NCBI GenBank assembly: GCA_900549845.1
Contig: URPT01000076.1
Span: 1-7,890 of the forward strand
Length of the DNA stretch: 7,890 bases
Source: an uncultured Veillonella sp.
GTDB lineage: Bacteria > Bacillota > Negativicutes > Veillonellales > Veillonellaceae
Direction: 5' to 3'
Shown here: one piece after another, positions 7,443-7,890 of the stretch
Layout: each line of letters starts with the position of its first letter
How positions within the stretch are numbered: position 1 is the stretch's first letter
Position numbers and translations under genes: made by a program
The notes under the pieces: generated by a model
The model's input: only the letters and a program-made list of their open reading frames with translations
Told to the model about the DNA's origin: nothing
Databases searched by the model: none

Positions 7443-7890
7443 CTAATATAACAAGGTAGATAAAAAGTAATTTAATACAAATACTAAAATAATACTAGTT
7501 ACTACAGAACTAGTTGTGGAAAAGCCTACGGCTTCTGCGCCCATTTTAGTTTCCATCCCCTTATAGGAGCCTACCAATGCAATAACAGCACCAAACACAC
7601 TGGACTTAACTAAGCCTAATGTGAAGTCTGAAATAGTAGAAAACATTTGAATAGAATCTAAATAGGTACTTGGCGCTAAACCCTTAATTGCAGTAGCCAC
7701 AAAGTAACCACCTGCAATGCCAATTACTACACCATAAAACGCCAATATAGGCACCATAATCATACATGCTACTACACGAGGTACCACAAGATAACCAATA
7801 GGATCGACAGCCATAACACGAAGCGCATCGATTTGTTCGGTTACCTTCATTGTACCAATTTCAGCCGTGATGGCAGCGCCAACACGGCCA
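7443..7890 (-). CDS. mlaE: MlaE-type ABC permease, 5' end cut by window edge
   Basis: The inner-membrane permease subunit of the Mla phospholipid transporter. Only the last 148 residues are in the window, and the frame stays open to the right edge. The first visible residues read GRVGAAITAEIGTMKVTEQI, followed by DALRVMAVDPIGYLVVPRVV. This is the most conserved stretch of the MlaE family and includes the coupling-helix EQIDAL that docks on the ATPase. The Met at 7850 lies within this conserved stretch and is not the start. Hydrophobic stretches follow (roughly VVACMIMVPILAFYGVVIGI, the segment around SSVFGAVIALVGSY, and the final SVVTSIILVFVLNYFLSTLL). The GAEAVGFSTTSSVV motif near the end is also typical of the family. 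The TAG stop is 20 nt before mlaF. No mlaB (STAS) gene lies between the visible members. Confidence 0.95.
   Translation of the reverse strand, partial: GRVGAAITAEIGTMKVTEQIDALRVMAVDPIGYLVVPRVVACMIMVPILAFYGVVIGIAGGYFVATAIKGLAPSTYLDSIQMFSTISDFTLGLVKSSVFGAVIALVGSYKGMETKMGAEAVGFSTTSSVVTSIILVFVLNYFLSTLLY

Noticed and set aside
7443..7850. A short 135-residue MlaE starting at the Met at 7850
   Set aside because: The frame continues upstream to the window edge with GRVGAAITAEIGT, part of the conserved MlaE core, so the Met is internal and the gene is cut only by the window.

Overview
The window reads as chromosomal DNA of a diderm (two-membrane) Firmicute of the class Negativicutes, most likely Veillonella or a close relative. 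The DNA is AT-rich with strong Gram-positive-style GGAGG/GGGAG ribosome binding sites, yet every gene encodes an outer-membrane or envelope-spanning function. The genus is an inference from gene content and family recall, not from a database search.

All genes lie on the minus strand, so the window is read from right to left. From 7890 to 5405 there is a tight mlaE (3' part only) - mlaF - mlaD block, with a 20-nt gap and then a 1-nt TAATG overlap. After 42 nt comes a TolC-type outer-membrane efflux protein (3902-5362), whose stop codon is followed at once by a strong intrinsic terminator (3871-3898). A 251-bp AT-rich intergenic region (3651-3901) contains this terminator and a candidate promoter. 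It leads into a very long TamB/AsmA-like gene that starts at 3650 and runs off the left edge after 1216 codons without a stop.

Together the genes form a glycerophospholipid trafficking locus. MlaE (permease) and MlaF (ATPase) form an inner-membrane ABC transporter, and MlaD is the MCE ring protein. This MlaD is about 419 residues, more than twice the usual proteobacterial length. A long helical stretch follows the MCE domain, and a beta-strand-rich segment ending in Phe closes the protein, as expected for a small outer-membrane barrel. That suggests one polypeptide bridging both membranes in place of the MlaC shuttle and MlaA. TamB is an independent inner-to-outer membrane lipid bridge, and TolC is a third envelope-spanning element. 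I recall published work on Veillonella parvula describing such an MlaEFD/TamB arrangement, so the system is unusual but probably not undescribed.

No RNA genes, mobile elements or CRISPR arrays were seen. The plus-strand open frames are shadows of the minus-strand genes. The only non-coding stretch of any size is 3651-3901.
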